The notes: a model not told the origin generated them from the sequence alone. DNA of 37,825 nt from UASB124 sp041662445 (GCA_041662445.1 JBAZSL010000015.1:1-37825), one strand, 5' to 3'. Shown: positions 7,657 to 15,872, numbered from the stretch's first letter. Translations and numbers: made by a program.

Positions 7657-9102
7657 ATGAACAATAAGCTAAAATATATACTGCCACTGATCATGGCAAC
7701 AACGGGTACCTCTGCCTATGAGTGGACACGGTTGACGTGGGATTGGTCGACCATAAACACCGATAACCCTCAGTTTCCAGCTGGATTTCTCTATGGCACC
7801 ACGCTTGAAGAACATCAGAATTCTGGCACCGGTGATGAAAATGCACGTGCAGCTGGATATTGCCCCAAAAACAATTGGGTGACATGGGAAGAGCGTTTAA
7901 TCAGACCAGATGGTCAGCCAACAATTAAAGATTTTCAACAATCAGAGCGCGCTTGTGATCATTGGGTGCGTTATAAAGAAGATATTCAGCTCATCAAGGA
8001 TTTAGGCGCTAACTCATTTTATTTCAGCATCGACTGGAGTGTTATTGAGCCTAAAGAAGGTAAATATGACAGACAGGCTTTACAGCATTATCACGATATG
8101 ATTGATACGTTGTTACAGAATGGTATTACGCCTGTGGTTGCACTGCATCATTTTGTCCATCCACAATGGTTTGAGGATAAGGGTGCTTTTGAAAAAACTG
8201 AAAATATTGCGCTGTGGATTCGTTTTTGCAAGCTCATTTTTTCTGAATTCAATTCTCAAGTAAAACTCTGGATCACTATTATTGAGCCGGGTCCTTATGT
8301 TGTTCAAGGTTACGTTCGTGCCGTGTGGCCTCCTGCCAAAAAAAATCTTCAGCTTGCCGGCACCGTACTGCGCAATCTTTTGATTGCTCATGTATGCGCC
8401 TATCACACACTTAAACGAATGCCTGGTGGCGATCAAGCGCAAATAGGTTTTAATCATAACTATTTACGTTTTGAAGCATATTCATCATGGAATCCAATTG
8501 AGCGCACAGTTGCATATTACCTTAATCATATTTTCAATGATGCAATTCTTGAATTTATCAAAACTGGAGAATTCTCGTTTCATATCGCATCACCAGTTGT
8601 TGCCTCGGTTGATTACACCAATGAGCTTGCGCCAAAGAGTTTTGACTTTATTGGACTCAACTATTACAGCCGCGTTCTTGTTCATATTGGACTTGGTAAG
8701 GCAGATGCCGATTGTTTGCCCGGTGAAATTATGACCGACTATGGGTATCCAATTTATGCAGAAGGCTTGTATCAAGCGATCAAAATAATGTCTGAATATA
8801 AAGTTCCTATTTATGTAACTGAAAACGGCATTTCTGATGCTCGTGATGATCGTCGAGAACTTTTTATACGACGCTATTTATACGCTATAACGCAAGCGAT
8901 TAAAGAGGGCTGCGATGTCCGTGGATACTTTTATTGGACACTCATGGACGATTTTGAATGGGATGAAGGTTATGCCCAAAAGTTTGGACTTTATGCCATA
9001 AATTTTGCAACACGAGAATGCACGTTACGAAAAGGGGCAAAGTTTTTGCAGAATCTATATAAACAAAATACGCAACATATTGGACAAAGCGCACAAGCAT
9101 AA
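7657..9102 (+). CDS. Exported glycoside hydrolase family 1 (beta-glucosidase-like)
   Basis: 481 residues; a 20-residue signal peptide (ends TGTSA) then one (beta/alpha)8 GH1 barrel. Landmarks: FPAGFLYGTT (40-49), LHHFVHPQWF (163-172), acid/base region TIIEPG with Glu210, FIGLNYYSR (331-339), nucleophile VTENG with Glu389, and the C-terminal YWTLMDDFEW. GH1 enzymes cleave beta-glucosides or beta-galactosides by retention. The acid/base motif is unusual: the family has T-x-NEP, and the Asn is Ile here, while both catalytic Glu remain. Start set by GAGGAG eight bases upstream. It probably forms an operon with the gene 14 bases downstream. Periplasmic or secreted location is inferred from the signal peptide. 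Confidence 0.9.
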   Translation: MNNKLKYILPLIMATTGTSAYEWTRLTWDWSTINTDNPQFPAGFLYGTTLEEHQNSGTGDENARAAGYCPKNNWVTWEERLIRPDGQPTIKDFQQSERACDHWVRYKEDIQLIKDLGANSFYFSIDWSVIEPKEGKYDRQALQHYHDMIDTLLQNGITPVVALHHFVHPQWFEDKGAFEKTENIALWIRFCKLIFSEFNSQVKLWITIIEPGPYVVQGYVRAVWPPAKKNLQLAGTVLRNLLIAHVCAYHTLKRMPGGDQAQIGFNHNYLRFEAYSSWNPIERTVAYYLNHIFNDAILEFIKTGEFSFHIASPVVASVDYTNELAPKSFDFIGLNYYSRVLVHIGLGKADADCLPGEIMTDYGYPIYAEGLYQAIKIMSEYKVPIYVTENGISDARDDRRELFIRRYLYAITQAIKEGCDVRGYFYWTLMDDFEWDEGYAQKFGLYAINFATRECTLRKGAKFLQNLYKQNTQHIGQSAQA

Positions 9103-9116
9103 TAGGGAAAACGCAC

Positions 9117-9635
9117 ATGAACATTAAATTATTGTGGATAGCGACATTTTCAACCATAACCATGCTAAGCACAACGAACATACTCCAGGCAATGCAGCCT
9201 CAAGAATCAGCATCAAGCGATATTCAATCTGAGTTAATTATGGTGCTGACTCAGGGCGATGAAGATGAGGCATGTAGAATGATCGCTAATCACCGCGCTA
9301 AATTTGCAAATGTAGACTTAGGAATCCCCCTCATTCTTGGAGTAGAACATGAGTATTATATCTTTACGCGTATTCTTCTTAATCTGCACGGAGAAAAATT
9401 GAATGCATCATGCTTGGGACTTGCCATGCTTAAGGCAGTAGCGTGTGGTAATAACTCCATACTTCTTCTGTTTACCGATACGCCATCGCTGTTTAATCGT
9501 ATCGATTCTGATACAGCACAAAAGGCCGCTGGACTCGCTTATAGACTCGCCTATCGAAACTGCAATTTTGCCGCGCAGTGGTTTATATGCAGGGCGCAAA
9601 TGCGGCGAACATGCCCTTCGTGTGCCATACTATAA
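9117..9635 (+). CDS. Exported helical protein ending in a CaaX-like box
   Basis: 172 residues. A signal peptide (about 1-26, ends ILQAM) is followed by a helical, ankyrin-like but degenerate region; I recognise no named domain. The last seven residues are CPSCAIL. C-A-I-L fits the CaaX prenylation signal, with Leu at the last position favouring geranylgeranyl transfer, and a second Cys three residues upstream could be palmitoylated. Bacterial effectors of Legionella are known to use host prenylation this way. A paralogous fragment at 10943-11107 keeps the same terminal ten residues, RRTCPSCAIL (there preceded by another Arg). A signal peptide plus CaaX would need export followed by delivery to host cytosol, which is not shown. 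AGGGA precedes the start. Confidence 0.7.
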   Translation: MNIKLLWIATFSTITMLSTTNILQAMQPQESASSDIQSELIMVLTQGDEDEACRMIANHRAKFANVDLGIPLILGVEHEYYIFTRILLNLHGEKLNASCLGLAMLKAVACGNNSILLLFTDTPSLFNRIDSDTAQKAAGLAYRLAYRNCNFAAQWFICRAQMRRTCPSCAIL

Positions 9636-9653
9636 AGCCAATTGATTTTTTTA

Positions 9654-9694
9654 TTTAAGGGCCGAGAGTTATTCTCCCGGCCCTTAAACTTTTT
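9654..9694. terminator. Intrinsic terminator after the CaaX-box gene
   Basis: Arms TTTAAGGGCCGAGAG (9654-9668) and CTCCCGGCCCTTAAA (9674-9688) pair almost fully and are followed by CTTTTTAG. The hairpin also has A/T-rich flanks on both sides, so it may work on both strands. A near copy lies at 11124-11164. Confidence 0.85.
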
Positions 9695-9703
9695 AGATTT
9701 ACC

Positions 9704-9865
9704 TAGGTTCTGTTGACTTTTTACGTCATCCCCGCCTCCGAGCGGGGATCCAGCGCTTTCATTTTAGCTTGCGATAATAAAAGTTTGATAGCAAAAACGT
9801 ATGTTTTTCTGGATTCCCTCCTTCGAGGGAATGACCTTGTTGTCATAAGAAGTCAACGAAACCTA
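9704..9865. mobile_element. MITE-like foldback element
   Basis: 162 bp bounded by imperfect inverted ends, 9704-9719 and 9850-9865 (14 of 16 bases complementary; core TGTTGACTT/AAGTCAACG). Inside, two hairpins at 9728-9749 (ATCCCCGC/GCGGGGAT) and 9813-9832 (ATTCCCTC/GAGGGAAT) are inverted copies of one another with flanking GTCAT and CCAG, so the whole unit is one large imperfect palindrome. It has no coding capacity. The ends resemble GGTCTGTTGAC-type insertion-sequence termini. It sits between the CaaX-box gene terminator and the phosphatase gene; the remainder of this 362-base gap is A/T-rich leader. Confidence 0.7.
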
Positions 9866-9997
9866 ATGTTTTTATCTCAAATAAGCTAAAAAACCAACGC
9901 TTTCTAAGCCTAATTTGCCTCTTATCACCCATCTTATAAACTTAATTTCAATTAGAATGATCTTTACATAATCAAGCTTATTTTGCGGAGGGATATT

Positions 9998-10687
9998 ATG
10001 AAAAAAATTTTAATGTTGAGTATTGTTATGTTCAACCTACTTTCAGATGGCAGAACAATTACCCCCTGTGATAAACAAAAACCACAGGCTAAAACATCAT
10101 GGTGTCAAAAAATAACCAATCTTCCCATGGATGTTTCTGACCTTCTTTATTACCGCATTCGTGAAGTCGACGAGGGCAAATTTTATCGCTCGGCACAACT
10201 TCCCCAACAAAAACTTGAAGAATGTATCCAAAAGTTCGGCATCAAAACTATCATCAATTTACGTACCATGCCTCACGGGAAAACTCCTCAATGGTGGTTG
10301 GACGAGCAAGCCGTCGCACAAGCTTGTCATGTTACCTTAGTCAACATTCCTATGAATACCGAAGTATTACCACCCAAAGAGACACTTGAAACATTGTTGG
10401 CGATTTATAAGAATCCAAACAACTTCCCCATCCTTGTACACTGCGCGCACGGCATCCATCGAACGGGGCTTGCTTCGTTCCTTTATCTTGCCCTCATCGG
10501 CGATAAGAATGCCGCACGACAGCTTTCGTTTAAATATTTTTATTCATCACTCTGGGGAAGCGAAGCTTTTGATACATTCGTCAAAGATATTTGGCTACAG
10601 AGTCAGTGCTCCCTGGAAAACTATCATCCAGAAATTTATCCAAAGTTTGATCCAGCACAACATGGGATTGCAGATAAATCGGACTAA
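9998..10687 (+). CDS. Exported tyrosine/dual-specificity-type phosphatase
   Basis: 229 residues. The start at 9998 follows GGAGGG by six bases and gives a signal peptide MKKILMLSIVMFNLLSDG. The catalytic P-loop is HC149AHGIHR155TG, a full HCx5R signature, preceded by the usual hydrophobic strand (PILVH). The N-terminal half contains GKFYRSAQLP and IKTIINLRT, typical of small DSP/DUF442-like phosphatases. The general-acid Asp is not obvious. It may dephosphorylate phosphotyrosine, phosphoserine or phosphoinositide; the signal peptide points to a target outside the cytoplasm, possibly in the host. Single gene following a MITE-like element. Confidence 0.85.
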   Translation: MKKILMLSIVMFNLLSDGRTITPCDKQKPQAKTSWCQKITNLPMDVSDLLYYRIREVDEGKFYRSAQLPQQKLEECIQKFGIKTIINLRTMPHGKTPQWWLDEQAVAQACHVTLVNIPMNTEVLPPKETLETLLAIYKNPNNFPILVHCAHGIHRTGLASFLYLALIGDKNAARQLSFKYFYSSLWGSEAFDTFVKDIWLQSQCSLENYHPEIYPKFDPAQHGIADKSD

Positions 10688-10796
10688 AGAATATTTTTCT
10701 TGGTGGTTTGAATCACTCTCACATCGAATAGTCCTAGAATGAAGTGCAACGCCTACCCTGGTATAATCCAGGGGCACTTAAACGAAAGGCTTTGCG

Positions 10797-10942
10797 ATGA
10801 AAGAATACAAGCAATTGAGCTTGGAGGGAAAAAAAGAATTGTACGTGATGATGAAAAATGGTATGGATGTGAAGGCAATAGTCAAGCAATTAGATCGATC
10901 TGTATCGACGATAAAACGCGAACTGAAGCGTAACACCAAATT
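10797..10942 (+). pseudogene. IS30-family transposase, N-terminal fragment
   Basis: An ATG at 10797 opens a frame whose first 48 residues match the DNA-binding helix-turn-helix of IS30-type transposases (YKQLSLEGKKELYVM, then VKAIVKQLDRSVSTIKRELKRNT). No catalytic DDE part follows: at about 10942 the sequence switches to a fragment of another gene. The upstream 10740-10796 region holds a CCTGG/CCAGG hairpin and may be the insertion sequence's left end. It is a dead scar. Confidence 0.85.
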
Positions 10943-11107
10943 GGCAATAACAGCCTGCTTAATCTCTTTGCAGATACACCATCCGTGTTTAATCGTATAG
11001 ATTCCTTTGTGGTGTTTTCGATGGTCAATATTGCTAGCTTGCCCGCTAAATTAATCCTACTCAAGGCAATACGCCGTCGAACATGCCCTTCGTGTGCCAT
11101 ACTATAA
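10943..11107 (+). pseudogene. 3' fragment of a CaaX-box gene paralogue
   Basis: An open frame without its own start reads GNNSLLNLFADTPSVFNRID, diverges, then ends RRRTCPSCAIL with TAA at 11105-11107. It aligns with codons of the gene at 9117-9635 from its base 9447 on, with one in-frame 24-base deletion and a strongly diverged middle. The last 40 or so bases and the following terminator are almost identical to the intact copy. The IS30 fragment replaced its 5' part. Confidence 0.85.
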
Positions 11108-11123
11108 AGCCAATTGATTTTAT

Positions 11124-11164
11124 TAAAGGGCCGAGAGTTCTTCTCCCGGCCCTTTAAGTTTTTA
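11124..11164. terminator. Intrinsic terminator, probably bidirectional
   Basis: Arms 11124-11138 and 11143-11157 pair (TTAAAGGGCCGAGAG with CTCCCGGCCCTTTAA), followed by GTTTTT; A-rich sequence precedes it. Near copy of 9654-9694. It lies between the CaaX fragment and the convergent hydrolase gene. Confidence 0.85.
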
Positions 11165-11172
11165 TCCGATTT

Positions 11173-12153
11173 TTACAAAAGATTGTCATCAATAAAGTGT
11201 TGTACCACCGAGAGATAAAACGGCCGTCCTGCATATTGAAAATTATTCGCATGCTGAAACGGAGTAATGAACGCTGCCTTGGGAGCTCTTGCAGAATTCC
11301 ATGCATTTTCAAAATTCTCCCAGCTAATAGAGGGATCATTCGCGCCACGAATAAAAAGAATCGGTACGGTGATATGAGGGAGATATCGCGTCACCTCAAT
11401 AGGCCCTTGTGCATCGCGATACAGACAATTGATAGGCCTGTTGAACGCTGCGCAAAGTAATTTTGTACATGGTTTTAAAAAATTGGGGAATCCTCCCTTG
11501 AGTGAATCATACATAAGAACTGGATCTACGATGAATGAGCGAACGTAATCTCCAAGTGATACAAGGCAACTATCCAGGATTAATTTATCGAAAAGTTTTT
11601 CGCCATCAAGTTCACGTAGCGCTTGCGCTTTAGAACACGTAAAAGCGCTATAACATTCACCCATGCCAACAATTTGTCGATAGCCATTACGTTGTTGCAA
11701 CGCACGTGCTAGACGACTTGCCGCAATTACTTCTTCATGATTGTGCATAAAATAACCATTAACGGTATGCCGAACAAGATTCCACTGATTAAGAGGCGCC
11801 CATGCATATTCAAATATTAAAACATCATAATCACCAATGAGATATTCTGCGTAATGCTCGCATTCTGTTAAGTCAGCTCCTTTGCCAAGGCTCAAAACAA
11901 TAAGCGTCTGGTGCCCACGTTCATAGAGCCGGGCCCGAACACGTGCGCCACGTTGGGTTTCCAAAACAAGATCGCGATAACCGCTAACATCGTGTTTTTG
12001 AACAAGTTGTTCAAAATAGGGCTTATTATTTTCACTAAAAAAATCATCAAGAGAATGCTCTACCCCATCATTGGTTCTCATTACATAGTCACTGGCATAT
12101 ACACTGCAGATACAACAGGAAAAAATAAATGCCAAAAGTTTTTTCGTCTTCAT
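11173..12153 (-). CDS. Exported alpha/beta-hydrolase-fold protein
   Basis: 326 residues. Start at 12153 is preferred, seven bases after AAGGTG, and gives a signal peptide MKTKKLLAFIFSCCICSVYAS. The core is an alpha/beta hydrolase: strand LIVLSLG near 85-90, nucleophile-elbow region GECYS (165-169), an Asp in GANDPS (Asp273) and a late His in FQHANN (His301). The elbow reads G-x-C-x-S rather than G-x-S-x-G, so Cys167 is the likely nucleophile, as in dienelactone-hydrolase-type enzymes. Ester or thioester hydrolysis is expected; the substrate is unknown. Stand-alone minus-strand gene. Confidence 0.75.
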   Translation of the reverse strand: MKTKKLLAFIFSCCICSVYASDYVMRTNDGVEHSLDDFFSENNKPYFEQLVQKHDVSGYRDLVLETQRGARVRARLYERGHQTLIVLSLGKGADLTECEHYAEYLIGDYDVLIFEYAWAPLNQWNLVRHTVNGYFMHNHEEVIAASRLARALQQRNGYRQIVGMGECYSAFTCSKAQALRELDGEKLFDKLILDSCLVSLGDYVRSFIVDPVLMYDSLKGGFPNFLKPCTKLLCAAFNRPINCLYRDAQGPIEVTRYLPHITVPILFIRGANDPSISWENFENAWNSARAPKAAFITPFQHANNFQYAGRPFYLSVVQHFIDDNLL

Positions 12154-12298
12154 CATGATCACCTTGTATGGTTTTGACATATGTTTGAAAAATTTCTGTT
12201 AGAAAAAAAACCAGCAAAGACTGCCGTTTACAACGAGTAGCATTATTCCCGAAAAAAAGGCATGCCGCAACCGGTTAGCGAACGAGACGAGGAACGTG

Positions 12299-13780
12299 TT
12301 AGGCAACCGCCAGTTCCAACAACTCATTTGACAATGGCCGATTGAACGGCTGGTGATATTCTGAATACACCGTTCTAATATCGCCGGTATTATAAAGCTC
12401 AAATCGCGCAAAATTTCTATAATACTTTTGATCGATATCCAGATCTCGTTGATACAATTTAAATCTCCATTGGGAAAATTCAGCAGCAGTTTTTATTCGT
12501 GCAAAGCAGTCATAACGGGTAAAATTGGCGGGCGCTGAAAAAAGTGTATAAATCGGATAACAATCAGGATTAGCAAGGCTAAAAGAACCTTTTGTAATAT
12601 CGTTTTGATCAGCAAGACTTACATTATCTTCGGCTTGCCAGCCGGGCAATATAGTAGTATTAGGGTCTGTCCCAACTGGATAACCCTTTCTGATAAAGCA
12701 AAAACATTCAGGTATATTAACGTGCTGATGGCCTCGAACTATAACACGAGTTCTATTATTCCCCGATGAATAGTTCGTCGATAGCGCAGCAATATCTGTT
12801 TCAATCGGCATCGTATATGGATCATCGCTGTAATATCTGCCTATAAATCTATTATTAGTCAAACCACCATGCGCCGTACCATCATAGGCAAAATTATGCA
12901 CCGCACTGAGATAATCGTAAAAATTACCCTCTTGGAGCAAATTTACTGCGCTGTAGGTCGCATCAGCTCCGCCATGCTGACACAAAATATAATTTCCGTT
13001 CGTACCAATCAGTAATGCAGAGGGCAAAAGATTGTACGCACACATAAGTTTGTTTATTAAGCCAGCTGCCGCTGCAACCCCAAATTTATACGCCAATTCA
13101 TTAAAAAATGTTGCCTCGCTCAACAAATCATCCAGTGACCATAATTCATGATTTCCACGAAGCATAAAAACTTGATTCCAGTTATGCCGCTTTAAAATAG
13201 CCAACAAGTACCACATCTCAGCGCCACCATTGCCATAATCAACATAATCGCCAAGAATCACAAAAAAACACTTCTCTTTTAATTTAAAATCATTACCCAT
13301 ATACCCAAGCAAGCGCCAGCGCCACAAGGCCCTTAAAAGAGAATGGGGGCTTGCATGCGTGTCACCCATAAAAAGGATTGTCGAATCTTCGGGGACTACA
13401 ACCTTTTGAATATAAGGGTACGCAATCTCGGGTTGAGTTCTGAACGTATTAAAAAGAGAGACTGGTGGTCTAACTTTATTAACCCACGTGGATGCATTAT
13501 TAAAGTTGGCATCATCACGGCAACCGCGTATAAAAGTATCAAATGCGGCGCCCAGCTCGTTACTTTTTAAGGTAAAGGGGCTTTTACTCCACTCGTGGTG
13601 TGACGCATAGAAGACTTTCATCTCATTCGTCATACCCCTTCTAATATCATACCCAATAAATTCGGGCAGGCCTTTAAGAAACCGTGTTGAAAAATCCACA
13701 AGCGAATTTTCAACACACACAAGCGATGTACATGACAAAATCAAAGTAAGGACTATCAGCAGATATTTCTTCACAATCAT
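12299..13780 (-). CDS. Exported PPP-type (calcineurin-like) metallophosphatase
   Basis: 493 residues with a signal peptide of about 22 residues. All metallophosphoesterase motifs are present: GDTH (139-142), GDYVDYG (177-183), GNHE (209-212), CQHGG (267-271) and RGHQH (349-353). The order and the wording around GDYVDYG and RGNHELW resemble eukaryotic-type PPP Ser/Thr phosphatases more than short bacterial phosphoesterases. Long N- and C-terminal extensions (1-130 and 375-493) have no recognised domain. Predicted to remove phosphate from proteins with two metal ions, outside the cytoplasm. GAGGAG seven bases upstream supports the start. Gaps of 118 and 34 bases separate the neighbours. Confidence 0.88.
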   Translation of the reverse strand: MIVKKYLLIVLTLILSCTSLVCVENSLVDFSTRFLKGLPEFIGYDIRRGMTNEMKVFYASHHEWSKSPFTLKSNELGAAFDTFIRGCRDDANFNNASTWVNKVRPPVSLFNTFRTQPEIAYPYIQKVVVPEDSTILFMGDTHASPHSLLRALWRWRLLGYMGNDFKLKEKCFFVILGDYVDYGNGGAEMWYLLAILKRHNWNQVFMLRGNHELWSLDDLLSEATFFNELAYKFGVAAAAGLINKLMCAYNLLPSALLIGTNGNYILCQHGGADATYSAVNLLQEGNFYDYLSAVHNFAYDGTAHGGLTNNRFIGRYYSDDPYTMPIETDIAALSTNYSSGNNRTRVIVRGHQHVNIPECFCFIRKGYPVGTDPNTTILPGWQAEDNVSLADQNDITKGSFSLANPDCYPIYTLFSAPANFTRYDCFARIKTAAEFSQWRFKLYQRDLDIDQKYYRNFARFELYNTGDIRTVYSEYHQPFNRPLSNELLELAVA

Positions 13781-13814
13781 TGCTCGCTCCTCAACATTTC
13801 ATTTTTTGACAAAA

Positions 13815-14288
13815 TTAATATTCAATTTTATGTGGATTCCGCTTCCACGCTTCAAATGCTTTGAGCGCCTCACTGTGCATAATGCGGATGATGGGAAGAG
13901 ATCTTTTGGATAGTGTTTTTTTCAAATCATCATAAATAAGAGCATCTTGAAAACCTATATCGTTTGCATCAGCTCTGCTATTGGCATAAAAAATCTTGCC
14001 TATGCGCGCACAATAGATAGCCCCAAGGCACATGGGGCACGGTTCGCAGGAGGCGTAGATTACGCAACCTGACAAATCAAAATTTTTTAATACCGCACCA
14101 GCAGCTCTTATTGCATTCACCTCTGCATGGGCCGTTGGATCGTTATCACGTGTCACGCTATTTGATGCTTTTGCTATAATTTTTTCGTCTTTTACGATCA
14201 CGGCACCGAAGGGGCCACCATTGCCCTGAGCGCTTTGAATCGAAAGCTCTATCGCAATCAGCATGAAATTTTTATCTTTTTCTGTCAT
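13815..14288 (-). CDS. Nucleoside/guanine deaminase (cytidine-deaminase-like fold)
   Basis: 157 residues. Zinc site HAE (His54, Glu56) and PCPMC (Cys84, Cys87) are complete; the surrounding NDPTAHAEV and SCEPCPMCLGAI are typical of guanine deaminase/TadA relatives. The C-terminus (FEAWKRNPHKIEY) resembles the swapped tail of guanine deaminases more than TadA, so purine salvage (guanine to xanthine) is favoured over tRNA editing. The start codon lies two bases after the stop of the upstream PARG-like gene and its ribosome-binding site GGGGGGT lies within that gene's end, so the two are translationally coupled. Confidence 0.88.
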   Translation of the reverse strand: MTEKDKNFMLIAIELSIQSAQGNGGPFGAVIVKDEKIIAKASNSVTRDNDPTAHAEVNAIRAAGAVLKNFDLSGCVIYASCEPCPMCLGAIYCARIGKIFYANSRADANDIGFQDALIYDDLKKTLSKRSLPIIRIMHSEALKAFEAWKRNPHKIEY

Positions 14289-14290
14289 CG

Positions 14291-15421
14291 CTACCCCCCA
14301 CGCGACGTTATGGTGATCCCATCAAACTCAGGCCTCGTTTTGAGATATTTATATTTTTCAGCATCTAAGGTATCTGCAAAATCATTAATGATCACGGTCA
14401 AGTTAAGGTCTTTAATCCACTCGATACAATCTGCGATTGCGTCAATCGTCCATTTCCATTTATTTCCAAATGCTCCGGCACCAAGAAAGGGTATCACGAT
14501 GACGCTGGATGGTGGAGCTTTTAAGCTCAGTGTCTTTCCGTACCGAAGCGCCAATATCGCGCCACGAACCATATAGCTCAGATCAGCGCGTGCATCAGGC
14601 ATTACATCGAGCATGTCGGTGTCATTAAGATTAACCGCCGCAACAAAAATTTGATGAATAAGCTGAGCGGATGGCTCATTAGTAAGCTTGAGCGGAACCG
14701 TGGCAAATGAAGGATTGTGATAGAGGGGTTGCGTCAAATAGCCTAAAACGGGAACGTCAAAGTGAATGCCGACCTTCAGATCTTTATAATTATTTGTCTT
14801 GAAGAATCCATCAAATAGTATGGTTTTGTGGTTCAGAAGATTATAGTACGTATCAGTCAACCGTTGGTTACCCGACCAAGGCGTTGACATCACAGCAGAC
14901 TCACCTTGAACTGCGTGCGAGCTACATAAGTCTTGCATGCCATACTTCAGGCCGCCATGATTCATAGCGCCTTCTAGACAATTACCTGTTGAAGCAATTA
15001 CAAATGTTGCACGCCGATATGCAACGTCAGCCTGCATTTTTGACCAATCATTCTTGCTGTACTGATAGATGATTCTGGTTTCTTGGATAGTGCGTTGTAG
15101 CCGAACATTCTCAGCCTCCTGCTCTAAAAATTGTAGACGAACGTTTTCGCCTTCCTGTTCCAAAAAACGAATTGTTTTAATTGAAAATGTTCCTGGATTT
15201 TTGAGATGCGCTTTGGCATAGGTCCAAAACTCATGAGCTTGAATACTCGATGGATGACGCGTCGCCGCATCTTGCTCATCGATCAGTTCTTGGATGTCAG
15301 AAAGCATATCCAACCGTGTGATTTCTCTGTGGATATCGGAAGCGCAAACAGAAAAAGCATTACCTACTATCAGTAGACCTAAAAAGCGAAACCGTGGTGT
15401 TCCTGATAAGAAACGTGGCAT
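14291..15421 (-). CDS. Exported coiled-coil protein with PARG-like macrodomain
   Basis: 376 residues; start at 15421 follows AGGAAG and gives a signal peptide ending FSVCAS. Residues 82-118 are a coiled coil with a tandem 12-residue duplication (FLEQEGENVRLQ / FLEQEAENVRLQ). The C-terminal 140-350 region reads like a microbial PARG-type macrodomain (DUF2263): FVIASTGN, NHGGLKYGMQDLCSS in place of GGG...QEE-LC-SS, a YYN segment, and VIPFLGAGAFGN for the second ribose-binding loop. ADP-ribose binding or poly/mono-ADP-ribose removal is the expected role, but the catalytic GGG-QEE is degenerate (HGGL; MQD). It is coupled to the deaminase gene downstream. The family call rests on motif order only. 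Confidence 0.55.
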   Translation of the reverse strand: MPRFLSGTPRFRFLGLLIVGNAFSVCASDIHREITRLDMLSDIQELIDEQDAATRHPSSIQAHEFWTYAKAHLKNPGTFSIKTIRFLEQEGENVRLQFLEQEAENVRLQRTIQETRIIYQYSKNDWSKMQADVAYRRATFVIASTGNCLEGAMNHGGLKYGMQDLCSSHAVQGESAVMSTPWSGNQRLTDTYYNLLNHKTILFDGFFKTNNYKDLKVGIHFDVPVLGYLTQPLYHNPSFATVPLKLTNEPSAQLIHQIFVAAVNLNDTDMLDVMPDARADLSYMVRGAILALRYGKTLSLKAPPSSVIVIPFLGAGAFGNKWKWTIDAIADCIEWIKDLNLTVIINDFADTLDAEKYKYLKTRPEFDGITITSRGG

Positions 15422-15522
15422 ACACTTCCTTTCTCCTGTCACAATTTCAATAATTTTTGTACGACATCAAAAGACCGTAGCAAAGGTGACAGCGCTTTTG
15501 CAAAAGATTTAGAGAAGGTGCT

Positions 15523-15720
15523 CTATAGTTGCCTAAACCATGGCTCTAAAGGAATAACAAACCAGGCAATAACATACACTATTACTCCTGAACCGCCCAA
15601 AAACACAAACAGCATAAAGAGTAACCTGATAATAACCGGATCAATATTAAAATATGTCGCCAACCCACCGCAAACCCCTCCTATTTTTCTATCAGTTCTT
15701 GACCTATATAACCGCTCCAT
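15523..15720 (-). CDS. PspC-domain small membrane protein
   Basis: 65 residues. It begins MERLYRSRTDRKIGGVCGGL and continues to a hydrophobic helix (GGSGVIVYVIAWFVIPL), the standard PspC domain, which is a short cytoplasmic segment plus one or two membrane helices. In other bacteria PspC relates to envelope-stress (phage-shock) responses or stand-alone membrane functions. AAGGAG six bases upstream decides the start at 15720 over 15768. No other psp genes are nearby. Confidence 0.9.
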   Translation of the reverse strand: MERLYRSRTDRKIGGVCGGLATYFNIDPVIIRLLFMLFVFLGGSGVIVYVIAWFVIPLEPWFRQL

Positions 15721-15872
15721 ATCAGGCTCCTTAGCAAAACTAACCATGATTTTGAACATTTCACACAATTAAGATAACGCGTCTTATTTTAATTTTTTCT
15801 TTATTTCTTATTATGATATCCAACTTGTCTGTTAATTTTTACATGGCGTTAATTTTAACTGGAGAATTCTGT

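Noticed and set aside
10882..11100. 72-codon minus-strand frame across the IS30/CaaX junction
   Set aside because: Sense frames with recognised homology exist on the other strand; it is a shadow.
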